Assembly (NCBI RefSeq): GCF_046630445.1
Contig: NC_092333.1
Coordinates: 718,076,001-718,140,000, forward strand
Source: Rutidosis leptorrhynchoides
Lineage: Eukaryota > Streptophyta > Magnoliopsida > Asterales > Asteraceae
DNA length: 64,000 bases
Direction of reading: 5' to 3'
Both the position numbers and the translations under genes were made by a program. Below are positions 1 through 10,144 of the stretch, one piece after another. The notes under the pieces were generated by a model. That model saw only the letters and a list, made by a program, of their open reading frames with translations, was not told the origin of the DNA and did no database searches. The number at the start of each line of letters is the position of its first letter. The first letter of the stretch is position 1.

Positions 1-42
1 TAAAAGAAGTCAGCAAGTATTAAAAGGCAAAAAAAAAAAAAG

Positions 43-885
43 ATGTCATCAAGCGATGGGACTCTAACCGTTCGTGAGCAAGGAACCGTACCAATTCAAT
101 GTCCAAAATTAACCGAGACTAACTACACCACATGGTCCATTATGATTGAAACGGTTCTAAGGGCATATGGCCATTGGGATGCTATCACCCAAGATGAGGT
201 TGATGAGAAGAAAAATTATACTACCAAAGGTATAATTTATCAAACCCTACCCGAAGATGTTCTTTTGCAAGTTTCCAAACACAAGAATGTGAAAGAAGTT
301 TGGGAATCAATCAAAACTCGATATGTAGGGGCTGAATTGGTTCAAAAAGCAAGGTTACAAACATTGAGAAACGAATTCCAAATGTTAAAGATGAAAGAGA
401 ATGAATCAATTAATGATTTTTCGGGTAAGATAAATAGCATTGTTGCTAAATTCAAGAGTCTTGGTTCTACTCTTGAAGAGGAGGTGATTGTAAGGAAGTT
501 TCTTAATTCGGTTCCAATGAAATACTTGCCAATTGTAGCTCCCATTGAACAATATTCGGACCTTACGAAAATGCCATTTGAAGAAGCGGTTGGAAGGGTG
601 AAAGCTTATGAAGAAAGGCTTCTAGGTCATGAAGAAAAAGATGAAGAACAAAATAAGCTTTTGTTGGCAAGTGAACATAAGTATGGTGAAAGCAGTGGAC
701 GTGGAAGGGGACGTGGAAGGAGCTATGAAAGAGGTGGTAGAGGCCGAGGAAGAGGCTCGGGTCGAGGTGACAAAAGTGGGTTTAGGTGCTATGAATGTGG
801 AGAGTATGGACACTTCAAAAATGAGTGCACAAAATGGAACGACAAAGAAGCCAACTTGATTGAAGAGGAACCTGCATTGCTCTAA
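43..885 (+). CDS. gag: Ty1/copia gag (capsid-nucleocapsid) protein, 280 aa
   Basis: Retroelement structural protein. Residues about 17-60 (PKLTETNYTTWSIMIETVLR) match the N-terminal region of plant copia gag proteins. Residues about 70-200 fit the UBN2/gag-polypeptide domain, with the helical segment ending in VKAYEERLLG. A glycine-arginine-rich linker (about residues 218-248) follows, then one CCHC zinc knuckle CYECGEYGHFKNEC near residue 250 (C-X2-C-X4-H-X4-C), which binds RNA. The ATG at 43 follows an A-rich leader and is the first in frame. The frame looks open throughout and ends shortly before the 3' LTR instead of running on into pol. It is a retroelement protein, not a host gene. Confidence 0.9.
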   Translation: MSSSDGTLTVREQGTVPIQCPKLTETNYTTWSIMIETVLRAYGHWDAITQDEVDEKKNYTTKGIIYQTLPEDVLLQVSKHKNVKEVWESIKTRYVGAELVQKARLQTLRNEFQMLKMKENESINDFSGKINSIVAKFKSLGSTLEEEVIVRKFLNSVPMKYLPIVAPIEQYSDLTKMPFEEAVGRVKAYEERLLGHEEKDEEQNKLLLASEHKYGESSGRGRGRGRSYERGGRGRGRGSGRGDKSGFRCYECGEYGHFKNECTKWNDKEANLIEEEPALL

Positions 886-916
886 GGAAGACACAAATCA
901 AGATTAGGGGGTTGAA

Positions 917-1261
917 TGTTGAATAATCTTGATGAGTTAGTTTACTAGTCTAGTTTAATAAGTCAGTTAGTATTTTAATTATTGTTTAGTATAAGTTAAG
1001 ATTTCATTATTAGTTAGTCATGTTAGTAGAATTGGTATTATTGGTGACCGATTCTTTTGGAGTGTGGAGCTATTTGGTTGGTTAGTTGAGATAGTAGTGG
1101 GTAGTCCTATTTTTGTGGTACTTTGTGGCTATATAAAGCCAATTGCAGACCTGAATAAAATGCAGTAGTCTTTTATATTCCAATTCCATTAATACTTCAA
1201 TTCATCATACGTTGTCAATATATATATTTCTTTCTGTTATTATTTTGGGACCACACCAACA
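917..1261 (+). repeat. 3' LTR of the copia TR-GAG-like element
   Basis: Starts TGTTGAATAATC right after a G-rich polypurine tract and ends CCAACA at 1261, giving the usual copia inverted termini TGTTG...CAACA. A TATATAAA box lies near 1131. About 345 bp. The right flank (CTTTAACGTGCAAG) matches the F-box duplicate flanks near 3190 and 53768, which fixes the outer boundary. Confidence 0.7.
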
Positions 1262-1944
1262 ACTTTAACGTGCAAGTTATTTCTTAAATATGATCACAAC
1301 AGAGTTTCGGAACTATATCAAAAAGTAACATCTTTTACATAGATAAAAACAAAGCTTTATGTGAGAAAAGTACAAATGTAGACGTACAATTGTATACCAA
1401 AAAATAAGATATGGATAATACTGAAAAGTATAAATATTTACACAATAATATTCCAAAAAGTAGTCAAATTTTGTATCGAAAAGTAACTTTCGAATCGAAT
1501 ATACCAAAAAGTAGAAGACCAATAAACCTACGGTCCAATAATATGAATAGGTTGTTTCAAGATAGTCAAATATTAGTGAGCCCAATAACCATTTAGGCCC
1601 GACAAAACCCTTAAACTTGACTAGCCCATCAACAATTCATTCACACCACAACTTAAACCTAAACTATTGAGTCCGCTCAAAATAACATTCCTTTCATCTT
1701 TATCTTTCACCCGTATACCAAAAAGTAAGACTTCGTATCAATTTTACGGCCCAATTACTGTAACCAAATTCGTACATCACAAAATCGTAAGTGTTCATAG
1801 GTTCGGTTTCCGGTTTTTCCGATTCGGTTTCCTCGATTTTTTTTACTTTAAAAGTAAAAGTGAATCGTAACCGAATTCAAATTCTAAAATTGAAATCGAT
1901 TCAAATTCCAAAATCGAAACCGAATCAAACCGAAAACCAAACAA
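1262..1944 (+). pseudogene. Duplicate A: orphan upstream region of the F-box gene family
   Basis: No coding exon. The stretch matches, with many small differences, the regions upstream of F-box genes B (about 3195-4330) and C (about 29165-30600) and copy E (53770-54300). Shared words are ATACCAAAAAGTA, repeated as short direct repeats, and ATTAGTGAGCCCAATAAC near 1573. It lacks the hAT-like insertion present in B and C: the empty site reads GTCAAATATTAGTGAG near 1565. The exons expected downstream are absent because a copia LTR and unrelated sequence begin at about 1945. Confidence 0.7.
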
Positions 1945-2852
1945 ATGGAAGCACTGTAATCACATGAAGCACAACCATTTGTTTGCTTATGAACATCAAT
2001 ATTATCACCACCAACTATTGTTATAACATTCAATAGCTCGCATAATCGATCATCACAATTTATAATCCGATCAGTTAATAACGACTATAATGATACAGTC
2101 GGATATATCGAACAAACACCAAACATAACATAAGCATTGAAGGAAATAAAGAATAGAATCGAGATATACCCAAAACTAGTAGCGGAAGCGAAAAGATCGT
2201 TATTTAGATCACCGGTCGGGAAAAGCAATCACAAACGGAAAGCTTTCACGGTTCATAACCTAAGATTCATAATCTAGTTTGCCTCATACACAAAGTTAAC
2301 AAGAACATTGTCTTGTCTCTCTCGTTGTTTCTCTCATGTGTGTGTTTAGTGTATTTGGTTACATATTTCTGTATCTCTATCATGAAGTAAATAAAGAATA
2401 GATTCGACATATACCCGAAAAGTAGTAGCGTAAGCGAAAGGATCGTTGTTTAGATCACCGTTCGGGGAAAGCAATCACAAACGGAAAGCTTTCACGGTTC
2501 ACAACCTAAGATTCACAATCTAGTTTGCCCCATACACGAACTTAACAAGAACATTGTCTTGTCTCTCTCGTAGTTTCTCTCACGTGTGTGTTTAGTGTAT
2601 TTGATCACATATTTCTGTATCACTATTTCTCATGCATAAAACACATTATATAGTGAACTAATAATAATCAGAAAGGTTAGTGAAAAGGCCACCATAAATG
2701 TTACACATAATGGATACTTATATCTCATTAACAACTAATTTAATGATTATTTAGTAATACATAATTACTATCATCATGAATACACTGTATCAGCTATGAA
2801 GGTAGTTAGTGGACGGATTGGATACGGATCAAACCATATCCAAGTTCCAACA
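1945..2852 (-). mobile_element. Probable copia LTR remnant, minus orientation
   Basis: The right edge reads CCAACA followed by TCTCCCACTCG. Read on the minus strand this is a G-rich polypurine tract followed by an LTR start TGTTGG, the usual junction at the 3' LTR of copia elements. The left edge is where similarity of duplicate A to duplicate B stops and is uncertain by tens of bases. No coding sequence remains. Positions 2853-2955 would be leftover internal sequence. Confidence 0.5.
2144..2633 (+). repeat. 245-bp tandem duplication inside the copia LTR remnant
   Basis: Two adjacent copies, about 2144-2388 and 2389-2633, share the series AAATAAAGAATAGA, GCAATCACAAACGGAAAGC, ACATTGTCTTGTCTCTCTCG and GTGTGTTTAGTGTATTTG at a constant offset of 245 bp, with scattered substitutions. 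Confidence 0.85.
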
Positions 2853-2955
2853 TCTCCCACTCGCATACAAACTGACTTAATCACTCATTATATCTCGAGA
2901 GAGCAATCATGTAACTTGCAAACAGTTCATATTGGAAAAATAGGTCGTGCAACCG

Positions 2956-4791
2956 ACATATTTTGATAATTATTGTGTAATTAGTTATTACATAATTATT
3001 AAGCCAAATTAATCTACAATTAACAAGGTAGCTTAAAGTGACTAAGTTTATTTAATGTTATGTTATGAAATATGATAGATTAATAGATATAGATGTATAA
3101 ATATATAGATAGGTGTATATAAGATAAAAGATAGATATATAGAGACATAAGACTTAATTGGCGTGCTTGCTGTCAATCTTAGTCAACAACTTTCACATGC
3201 AAGTTATTTATAAAATGTGATCACAATAGAATTTTCGGTACTATACAAAAAAGTAACAACTTTTACACAAATAAAAAACAAAGCTTTTTAGGCGATACCG
3301 AAGTGTACAAAATTACAAATATACACCGAAATAGGATTACGATAATGTAGATAGGTACAAATGTATACCAAAAAGTAAAACAATAACACTGAAAAGTATA
3401 GATATTTACGCAAATGTATTCCAAAAGTAGTCAAAATTTGTATCGAAAATAACATTCGAGTCGAATATACCGAAAAGTAGAAGGCCAAAAGGCCTACTGT
3501 CCAGCAATATAAATTAGTTGTTCAAAGATAGTAAAATATAGGGATGGTCAAAAAACCCATACCCGATGGGAAAACACGAAATCCAATATTTTTGGGCCTG
3601 GTCCGGGTCGGTAAATGGGTCTCGGGCTGGGCATGGGTTTAAACACAAACCCGATTACGCTGCCAGTATACCCGAAAAATACCCGAGTCCAAATACCCCC
3701 GTATACCCGCTTACTCGGCCCCTATACCCGATTACCCGAACCGTATACCTAATTACCTGCCCCGTATACCAAATTAAGACTCGTATACTCGTGAGAAAAC
3801 CTGTTTACCCCGATAGTTTGTAAGTAAATGGGACCTGAACACCCGTGGGGAAACCATTTACCCACTAGTTTGTAAAAAAAATAGGGAACCGGCGGATCCG
3901 AGTCTGAGATTGGGAAGGGGTTTTTTAATCGAGTTCGGATATGAGATTTCCTAAATCCGACCCGAACCCAATCCGATGACATCTCTAGTACTAAAATATT
4001 AGTGAGCTCAACAACAATTTAAGCCCCTTAAAGTTGGCTATCCCACTAACAATTCAATTCACTTCACAACTTAAACCTAAATTATTGAGTTCGCTGAAAA
4101 TAAAATTCTTTTCATCTTTATCTTTTACCCGTAAAAGTAAAGACTTTGTAATAATGTTACGGCCCAATTATTCTAACCAAATTCGTATATCTATCAAATC
4201 GTAATTATGATTATTCATGGGTTTGATTTTCGGTAGGCTTTCCCATTTTTTTTTTAACTTTAAAAGTAAAATCCAAAACCAAACTAAATCGAATTCAAAT
4301 TCTAATACCTAAACCGAACCAAACCAAAAACCCAATTAGAAATCGGTTAGGTTTCGGTTAAAAACCGAATTCAAATCTAATTCGTACCAACATCTTCAAT
4401 CGATTGCACTAGAGGTATCGAGTTGCTTGAAGTAATAATTAATCGCAACTACTACAAGTGAGAATCAATAATTAATTACGCCTCTCGATTCTGAATCGTA
4501 GAACGATTCACAAGTAGCAGGGCTTGATTTGCAGGCGACTGAAGAAATTTACAATCGATTCAAGTATAATTTTCCTATAGTCACTCTATTTTTTTCTAAT
4601 TGGTGATTTTTATATGAGGATTCGAATTTTCTGATGATTTAATTGTTATATATTGACTTGGTATATTTAATTTGTCTTTATTAAACTTCATATTCACTCT
4701 AATTGGTTTTAGTACTTGGGTTGTTGTTGATAAAGTTGTTACTTTATTTTTTTTTTAGATATACATGATTGATTGATTGATTGATTGATTG
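2956..4791 (+). other. Upstream and putative 5' regulatory region of F-box gene B
   Basis: No gene seen. The start of the duplicated block is marked by sequence common to about 28929 and 53534 (AATTAATCTACA, AACAAG, then ATAGATATAGAT repeats). It contains the hAT-like insertion at 3539-3990, CCAAAAAGTA-type short repeats, and ends in a (TTGA)n microsatellite (about 4767-4791) right before the ATG of exon 1. The block is shared with copy C but carries no recognisable core promoter I would commit to. Confidence 0.6.
3539..3990 (+). mobile_element. Non-autonomous hAT-like element (452 bp) upstream of F-box B
   Basis: Flanked by an 8-bp near-identical duplication, GTAAAATA (3531-3538) and CTAAAATA (3991-3998). 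Ends are weakly inverted: left TAGGGATGG, right complement TAGAGATG. The interior is rich in degenerate CCCGTATACCCGATTACC-type repeats, seen in many plant hAT-like short elements. The empty site is visible in duplicates A (about 1560-1575) and E (about 54146-54160). No transposase is encoded. Confidence 0.7.
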
Positions 4792-4963
4792 ATGGTTTGT
4801 GATCATCTGGCTTATGCATTGCACATATTTCATCATCACCACATGGAACAAGCAAGCCCCATCGTCCGTTGTTGCAACAACACTAACAGAACAAGAAAAG
4901 TAAAAGAGGCAAAGTCTGGCCACAATCTCGCCCACAACCCTCCGAAAAAGATGCAAACTTCAA
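4792..4963 (+). CDS. F-box gene B, exon 1 (predicted from paralogue comparison)
   Basis: An open frame begins ATG GTT TGT GAT CAT at 4792 and encodes about 57 residues (MVCDHLAYALHIFHHHH, then MEQASPIV and basic KVKEAK segments). It ends at a donor-like site CAA|GTAAGA. The same frame exists upstream of copy C (30937-31129), with codon-level differences including in-frame indels. The exon ends in phase 1 in both genes, which fits the acceptor TTGCAG in front of exon 2, whose frame needs exactly one incoming base. A (TTGA)n repeat abuts the ATG. The exon has no known domain. Transcript evidence is needed; the alternative is a start at 5852 with this region untranslated. Confidence 0.6.
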
Positions 4964-5777
4964 GTAAGAAATTTATATGTAAGTATGTTTTTTGTGCTTA
5001 AAGTTTGTGTCTTTATTTTACTAAATAGATGTGAAATGTGATGTGAATTGGGTATTATGTATGTATGAATTGTTTGATTTGATGAAACAACTCCGGTATG
5101 CAAAACGCCAAGGTTAGCTAGCTAGCTCATATTAATTAATTAATGGAGAAATCTACTATTAATCTCTTTCGATATATACACATATACATATTATATCTTG
5201 CCTTTTTCTTTTCTTCTGATCATATTATATCTTGCCTTTTTTCTTTAATGGCTAAATCTACTATCTACTATTATTAATTATACGAGGATTCGAAATTTTT
5301 GCTGATTTGATTGTTGTTGTTGATAAACCACTCTAATTGGTTTTGGTAATTGGTTGTTGATAAGATTGTTAATGTTTCTCTTATATATATGCTTGATTGA
5401 TTGATAAATGATGGTGTACCCCCTCCTTTGTGATCATCTGGCGTATGCCTTGCACATATTTCTTCATCACCACATGGAACAACATAGGATTTTTGTAGTT
5501 AGTTAGTTAACTTATTTCCAAACGTTAGCTTTTTCTTTAAAATATAATTTTCAAAAAGATGATATGGTGATGAAAAAAGTATCTATGGTTGCTGCAACAG
5601 TAGCCAGTCCAGTGTGTGTGTGTGTGATGCTTCTAGCAACACCTCTACCTTATTCACCACCACCCTTGTAGTATTCAATTCAATAGATAGTATTCAATTC
5701 GTGAAGTTTTGTTTTTTGGTTGTTAAAAATTAAAATCAATTATAAATTCTGATGTATTGCACTGCATTGCATTGCAG
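4964..5777 (+). other. Predicted intron of F-box gene B, carrying a decayed duplicate of exon 1
   Basis: GT at 4964 and AG at 5776-5777 (ATTGCATTGCAG). Inside, about 5282-5490 repeats the sequence around exon 1 (about 4618-4850): GAGGATTCGAA, CTAATTGGTTTT, TTGTGATCATCTGGC and CACCACATGGAACAA occur in the same order. The duplicated frame stops soon after the match to MEQ, so it is an exon relic. The same relic is present in copy C (about 31545-31700), so it predates the B/C split. Confidence 0.6.
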
Positions 5778-7150
5778 GTGGGGGTTCTATTTATCATCAT
5801 CATAAAAAACAAAAAAGATCAACCCGTGTTGTGTCGGCAAAAAATAAAATTATGGGTGATGATGAGTTGCCGGTTGACAACATATACAACATCCTGTCTA
5901 GAATGCCTCTAAAATCTTTGGCTTGTTTTCAATGTGTAAGCAAGGTATGGTGCAACTATATTAACGACCCGTACCTTGAAATCATCATGCATAATGCCAA
6001 ACGAGCTGCTATGAATGATGATCCCACGATGCTCATCATGTTCAATTTAAAACTATATCCTTATGCATCTGCATCACTCACTATGTTGGTAACTAAACCA
6101 GAAGAAGAAAAATCTGCTGCAACTAGTCATGAAGAGGTGGTGATCACAACAAAGCAGGATCCACCAACACCGTATATGAAGTTTGACTGTAAAAATTGGG
6201 GTCCTAGATTTTTTACAGAATTTGACATAATTCTAGGTTCCTGCAAGGGTCTGATATTTTCATCACAAGATAACAACGTCGACGACGGCACCACCGTTTT
6301 ACTTGTGATCAATCCTTTAAAGAAAGAATGTTATAAGCTGCCACCCATCAAAATTTGGTCATGTACATCATCAGCATTTCAAGAACGCGAGGCATGCGGG
6401 CTTGGTTTTGATGATTCTACCAATACATACAAAATGGTGTGTGTTGTGCTTCGAAATCAAGACAAGATTAGGTCGTATTATGACGATGATGATGTGGTGA
6501 AGGAGGATTTATGCACCATGGTACATGATGTTGTATTGGGTGGCACCGCCAACTCATTATCATCATCATCGTCATCATCATGGCGGGAGATACCCGCAGT
6601 TCCAGCGTATCCCATAAGTGGTGAAGCTGTATTTGCTAATGGATGTTTGCACTGGTTGGCTGGTTATCATCTTAAGTATTGCCCGTGTGGTGCACCAAAG
6701 AAACTAGTATGTTTTGATATGATGAAAGAGGAATTTGGGTTGATAGATCCTCCTAATACACTTGATGATCGGTATAGGGAGCATTTGGTTGATCTAGATG
6801 GTCAAGTTGGACTTGTGTATGATGATATCAGGCGCACGTGCTTCATAGAGGTGTGGTTACTGAATTATAAAACAAAATGTTGGGTCCTCCATTGCCGGTT
6901 CGATAAAAAACCGCCTCTTCCTCTTAATATGTTTATAAAGGTTATAGGATACTGGAACAACAAGGATGATGCAGGCGACTTATTAATAACAGACAATTGT
7001 CGGAGACGCTTGTTTATTTACCGTTTAAAACACGGCGTTTTGCATGAAGCAAACTTTATTTATCAGGGTTTTCCACCAGCTAGAGCAGATATTCGACTGT
7101 ATCAACCTACGTTTTCTTCCATCCTCCGCCGTTGTTCAATCAACGGATGA
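5778..7150 (+). CDS. F-box protein with F-box-associated domain, gene B, main exon
   Basis: Probable substrate-receptor subunit of an SCF (Skp1-Cullin-F-box) ubiquitin ligase; the target is unknown. From the internal ATG at 5852 the frame gives 432 aa; spliced to exon 1 it gives about 514 aa. The F-box is near the start (LPVDNIYNILSRMPLKSLACF ... VSKVWCNYI, residues about 5-40 of the 432-aa form). It is followed by an F-box-associated (FBA) C-terminal region with the usual landmarks: GSCKGLIFSS, VINPLKKECYKLPPI, GLGFDDSTNTYKMV, a serine run before WREIP, VFANGCLHWL, and EEFGLIDPP. Exon 2 is open from the splice acceptor (AG at 5776-5777) and adds a basic segment (KKQKRSTRVV) upstream of the ATG. 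The nearest relative in the window is copy C. The frame is intact with no broken motif. Confidence 0.9.
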
Positions 7151-7610
7151 TCGCTTCTCTTGATATCATGAGTAAACTTTATTTATCATGAATGATAAGC
7201 ATGTTTAATTTTCATTTATAGTGAAGATAAATACATCTTGTTCTTGATATCAGTTTTTCAAGGTTTGTAATTCATTTTGCCTTCAAATGTGTTTGCTTCA
7301 CAATTCTTACAGGGCTAACCCATAACCAGAAATTTTTCTATGATTCGGCCTCTCTGTTCTTACCTTCATTTTGGATTTTCTATAGTTTTTGTTGTTTCAA
7401 GCACAAATTTAAGTTAAAATATGATGGCAGAGCGATCCAGTATGTTTTCGTTTTTGAATTCAGTGTTTTAAACTTAGATTGAAGATTTTTTCATTAGTTT
7501 GACTTTTCTGAAACCTCTGACTTTTAGTCAAAATTTGAGAATTTGTTGTTGTTACAACTAGATTAAAGATTCGATTGCTTCATTTAAGATCCTAGAATAA
7601 ATCAGTCTGA
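7151..7610 (+). other. 3' flank of F-box gene B shared with copies C and D
   Basis: Noncoding. The series GATAAGCATGTTTAATTT, TACATCTTGTTC, TTGTAATTCATTTTGCC and TTAAGATTCGATTGCTTC-like words recurs after copy C (33406-33860) and after the 3' part of copy D (51081-51730), so the duplication unit reaches at least 450 bp past the stop codon. It probably holds the 3' UTR. No distinct poly(A) signal was assigned. Confidence 0.65.
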
Positions 7611-9395
7611 ATTTGATTGTTTACCAGGTACATTCTAGTCTTTCTACTAAACATTTTTTTGGTCTGCATTATATATTTGCCAGTAGCTCATTGAAAAAGT
7701 TTCAGTTAATAATGTGTGTATATATGCAATTATTGTTTAGTAGCTGGCGGCAGAGTTCGACTGACATGGCTGGTATGGCGGCGGCAGCAGGTGGTGGACC
7801 TGGTCCGATTAGCTTAAAGCATTCCGGGACAAGTAGCTTATATAATTGTTTAGTAGCTGGCCGCAGAGTTCTTTTGTTTTTTCAGGCCAGTTTCAAGGGT
7901 TTTTTCTGTTACAATAATAATAATAACTTGTGTTTGCTTATACTAATTATTTTGAATATATGTTATGTTATTTATTTTTATTATTTTGCTTTGTAATTAT
8001 ACAAGTGTCCACGCTTGCGTATCCAATTAGTGGACGTGATGTAACATGTTTGACCTAAAATTTAGTTTCGGAATTATGAAATTTTAAAGAAGAATTATGA
8101 ATATGAATTCTGATGATATGAATGATAGTAGCTTATTATATGACACGCAGGATTATGAAGTCAGATAAGTTAGACCTGTTTTAGACCTGCTTGTATTATT
8201 GTGAGCTAGTAGTGACAATTAATGAAAAAATCAGTTGTGTTGAAATATTATAACAATTTTCTTTTTCTTTCCCTTTTTCCAGTTTCATAAGGAGTAAAAT
8301 GCCGTTTTGTTATAAATTTTTAGGTTAACCTTGAATATCCTGGTAGAGTTGTTTTCAACATTTGTTGCATTACATGGCATTAGATATGTTGTTTAAGTGT
8401 TCACTATACTAGGTTTGAGATAGGTACGGGTACCCTATTGAAACCGAAAGTAGCAAAACCGAATTTGTCTAAAATCAAGAGCCGAATATTGAACCAAACT
8501 TAGAAAGTGGTAGTGGTATTTTCGGTATGGTATTTTCGGTATAGTACCGAATGGAACCTAAACTTTAGTACTTTGGAACCGAAACTAAGGTTTTCTAATT
8601 TATAACGGGTCGAAATAGACGCGGTTCATGCACAACACAAACTATAAATAAAATTTAAAACTGATTGGACATGAAAATGAAGTCAACTCCATCCATTTAC
8701 GATTCCCGCAGTGGATCAACTTTCGGTTTTTTTTTTTTAATGAAACATATACTCTTTCGTCAACAGTGCTAACCAAATTATCTTCACTATTTTATGACCT
8801 TTTAATTCAGTAAGTACACGGTCTGTTAATCATTACTGTATTTAACTAGAAAGAATTCGAACCGAGCATTACGGCGGTTACATTTGAATATACGTTGCTT
8901 GTTACCTGTTTGTAGTATAGTGTTTTCTTTAACTCTCTAATGAAAACAAATATACCTAATGGCCCTAATGGCCTAAGCGTTTCGGTGCAATATTTTAACG
9001 CCTTTTATAAAATTAATTTCGAGAGAGAATTGTGTAAAAAATTGCGGCAAAAAAAAAAAAAGGGACTTGAACTAAAGTCATTTCCCTTATAATCACTAAG
9101 GTATCAGTTACTCTAACCATCCAATTGATGTAGTTACTTGGATTTATTTATTATATTTAGAAATTATTTAAAGTGTTTCTCTTTAAAAAAGATCTATTTC
9201 GAATATAATTATTTGCGTAGTTTTTTGTAAAATTATTTCGAGTTAAATGACGATGACGGAGAAACCTAACTCGACACTCGCGGCAAAAAAAAAAAAAAAA
9301 AAAAAAAAAGATAAATCCCATCAAGAAATTGGGTGAATTTTTTTAATTATTATATTAAAATTGAAAAGTTAATTTGAACGCCTAAAGTTACATTC
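7611..9395. other. Intergenic stretch without a recognised gene
   Basis: A 27-bp direct repeat (ATTGTTTAGTAGCTGGC(G/C)GC...) occurs at 7732 and again at 7845. Between them lies a GC-richer patch with an alanine-glycine-like reading (about 7765-7810). About 8410-8640 is rich in GGTAYGGT / CCGAA words typical of short non-autonomous transposons, but I see no ends. Poly(A) tracts sit at about 9049-9061 and 9285-9309. The only notable unit is the tRNA-like SINE-head candidate listed separately. Confidence 0.5.
9061..9125 (-). mobile_element. tRNA-like SINE head candidate
   Basis: On the minus strand, an A-box-like TGGTTAGAGTAAC (9107-9119) is followed about 45 nt later by a B-box-like TAGTTCAAGTCCC (9062-9074), then a T run that could stop RNA polymerase III. 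The spacing fits a tRNA-derived RNA polymerase III promoter. I cannot fold it into a functional tRNA with confidence, so I call it a SINE head or tRNA relic. Confidence 0.4.
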
Positions 9396-9658
9396 TGTGA
9401 CGACCCGGAAATTTCCGACAAAATTTAACCTTAATCTTTATATAATTCCGACTTGATAAGCAATGAATTTTAATAAATCTTGAACCTCCGAAAAGAGTTT
9501 TACACAAGCTTTTGGTCACCCTTTTATTCCGACGATTCACGAACGTCATAACTTGATTTAATTGTTTAATTGTTTAATTATTGTGTATATATATGGATTT
9601 ATATATATTTAACTTGAAAATATGATAATTAAATATCTCATTAAGTATATTAACAAAG

Positions 9659-9743
<85 letters not shown>

Positions 9744-9767
9744 TACTACTAATTTAAAGAGTTTTCA

Positions 9768-9843
<76 letters not shown>

Positions 9844-10144
9844 CTATTTAAATGACGTAATTAACTTATGTTAAAATGTATTTACATATAATGTATTACG
9901 AGTGTAAATACATCCTTACAAGTATTGAATACACTTTATAATATACCAATACATATAAAGGATAACTATACTCGTATTTCCGTTCAATTTCCTCAAAGAA
10001 TTCTACTCGCATTCATACGGTATTTTTACCCGTATTATACACAGCTTCTAGAAGTATTTATTATTGGTATATACCAATAGAATTCTGCAATTATTTGTGT
10101 AATGTGTCATCCATGACCTAATCAATTTAATATGTCATGCAAGA

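Larger units (their letters stand above)
1..1261 (+). mobile_element. 3' part of a Ty1/copia element with gag directly followed by the 3' LTR (TR-GAG-like)
   Basis: A copia-type gag frame (43-885) is followed after about 30 bp by a purine-rich tract (about 901-911) and an LTR starting TGTTG at 917. No protease, integrase, reverse transcriptase or RNase H lies between gag and the LTR. Elements with only a GAG domain between LTRs are a known non-autonomous class (TR-GAG); a large internal deletion would look the same. The 5' part lies outside the window. The element interrupts duplicate A of the F-box family, because the flank from 1262 continues sequence that is uninterrupted near 3190 and 53765. 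Confidence 0.75.

Noticed and set aside
4744-4956. Minus-strand frame opposite exon 1
   Set aside because: It mirrors the predicted exon 1 and shows no domain; the plus-strand splice signals and phase agreement favour the plus strand.
9061-9125. Functional tRNA gene
   Set aside because: Promoter-like boxes are present but I could not see a cloverleaf with a matching acceptor stem; a SINE head or relic is more likely.
9622-9855. Open frame of alternating Ile-Tyr codons
   Set aside because: Pure (TA)n microsatellite sequence; the same applies to frames over 15755-15831, 22556-22602, 24597-24669 and 34779-34859.
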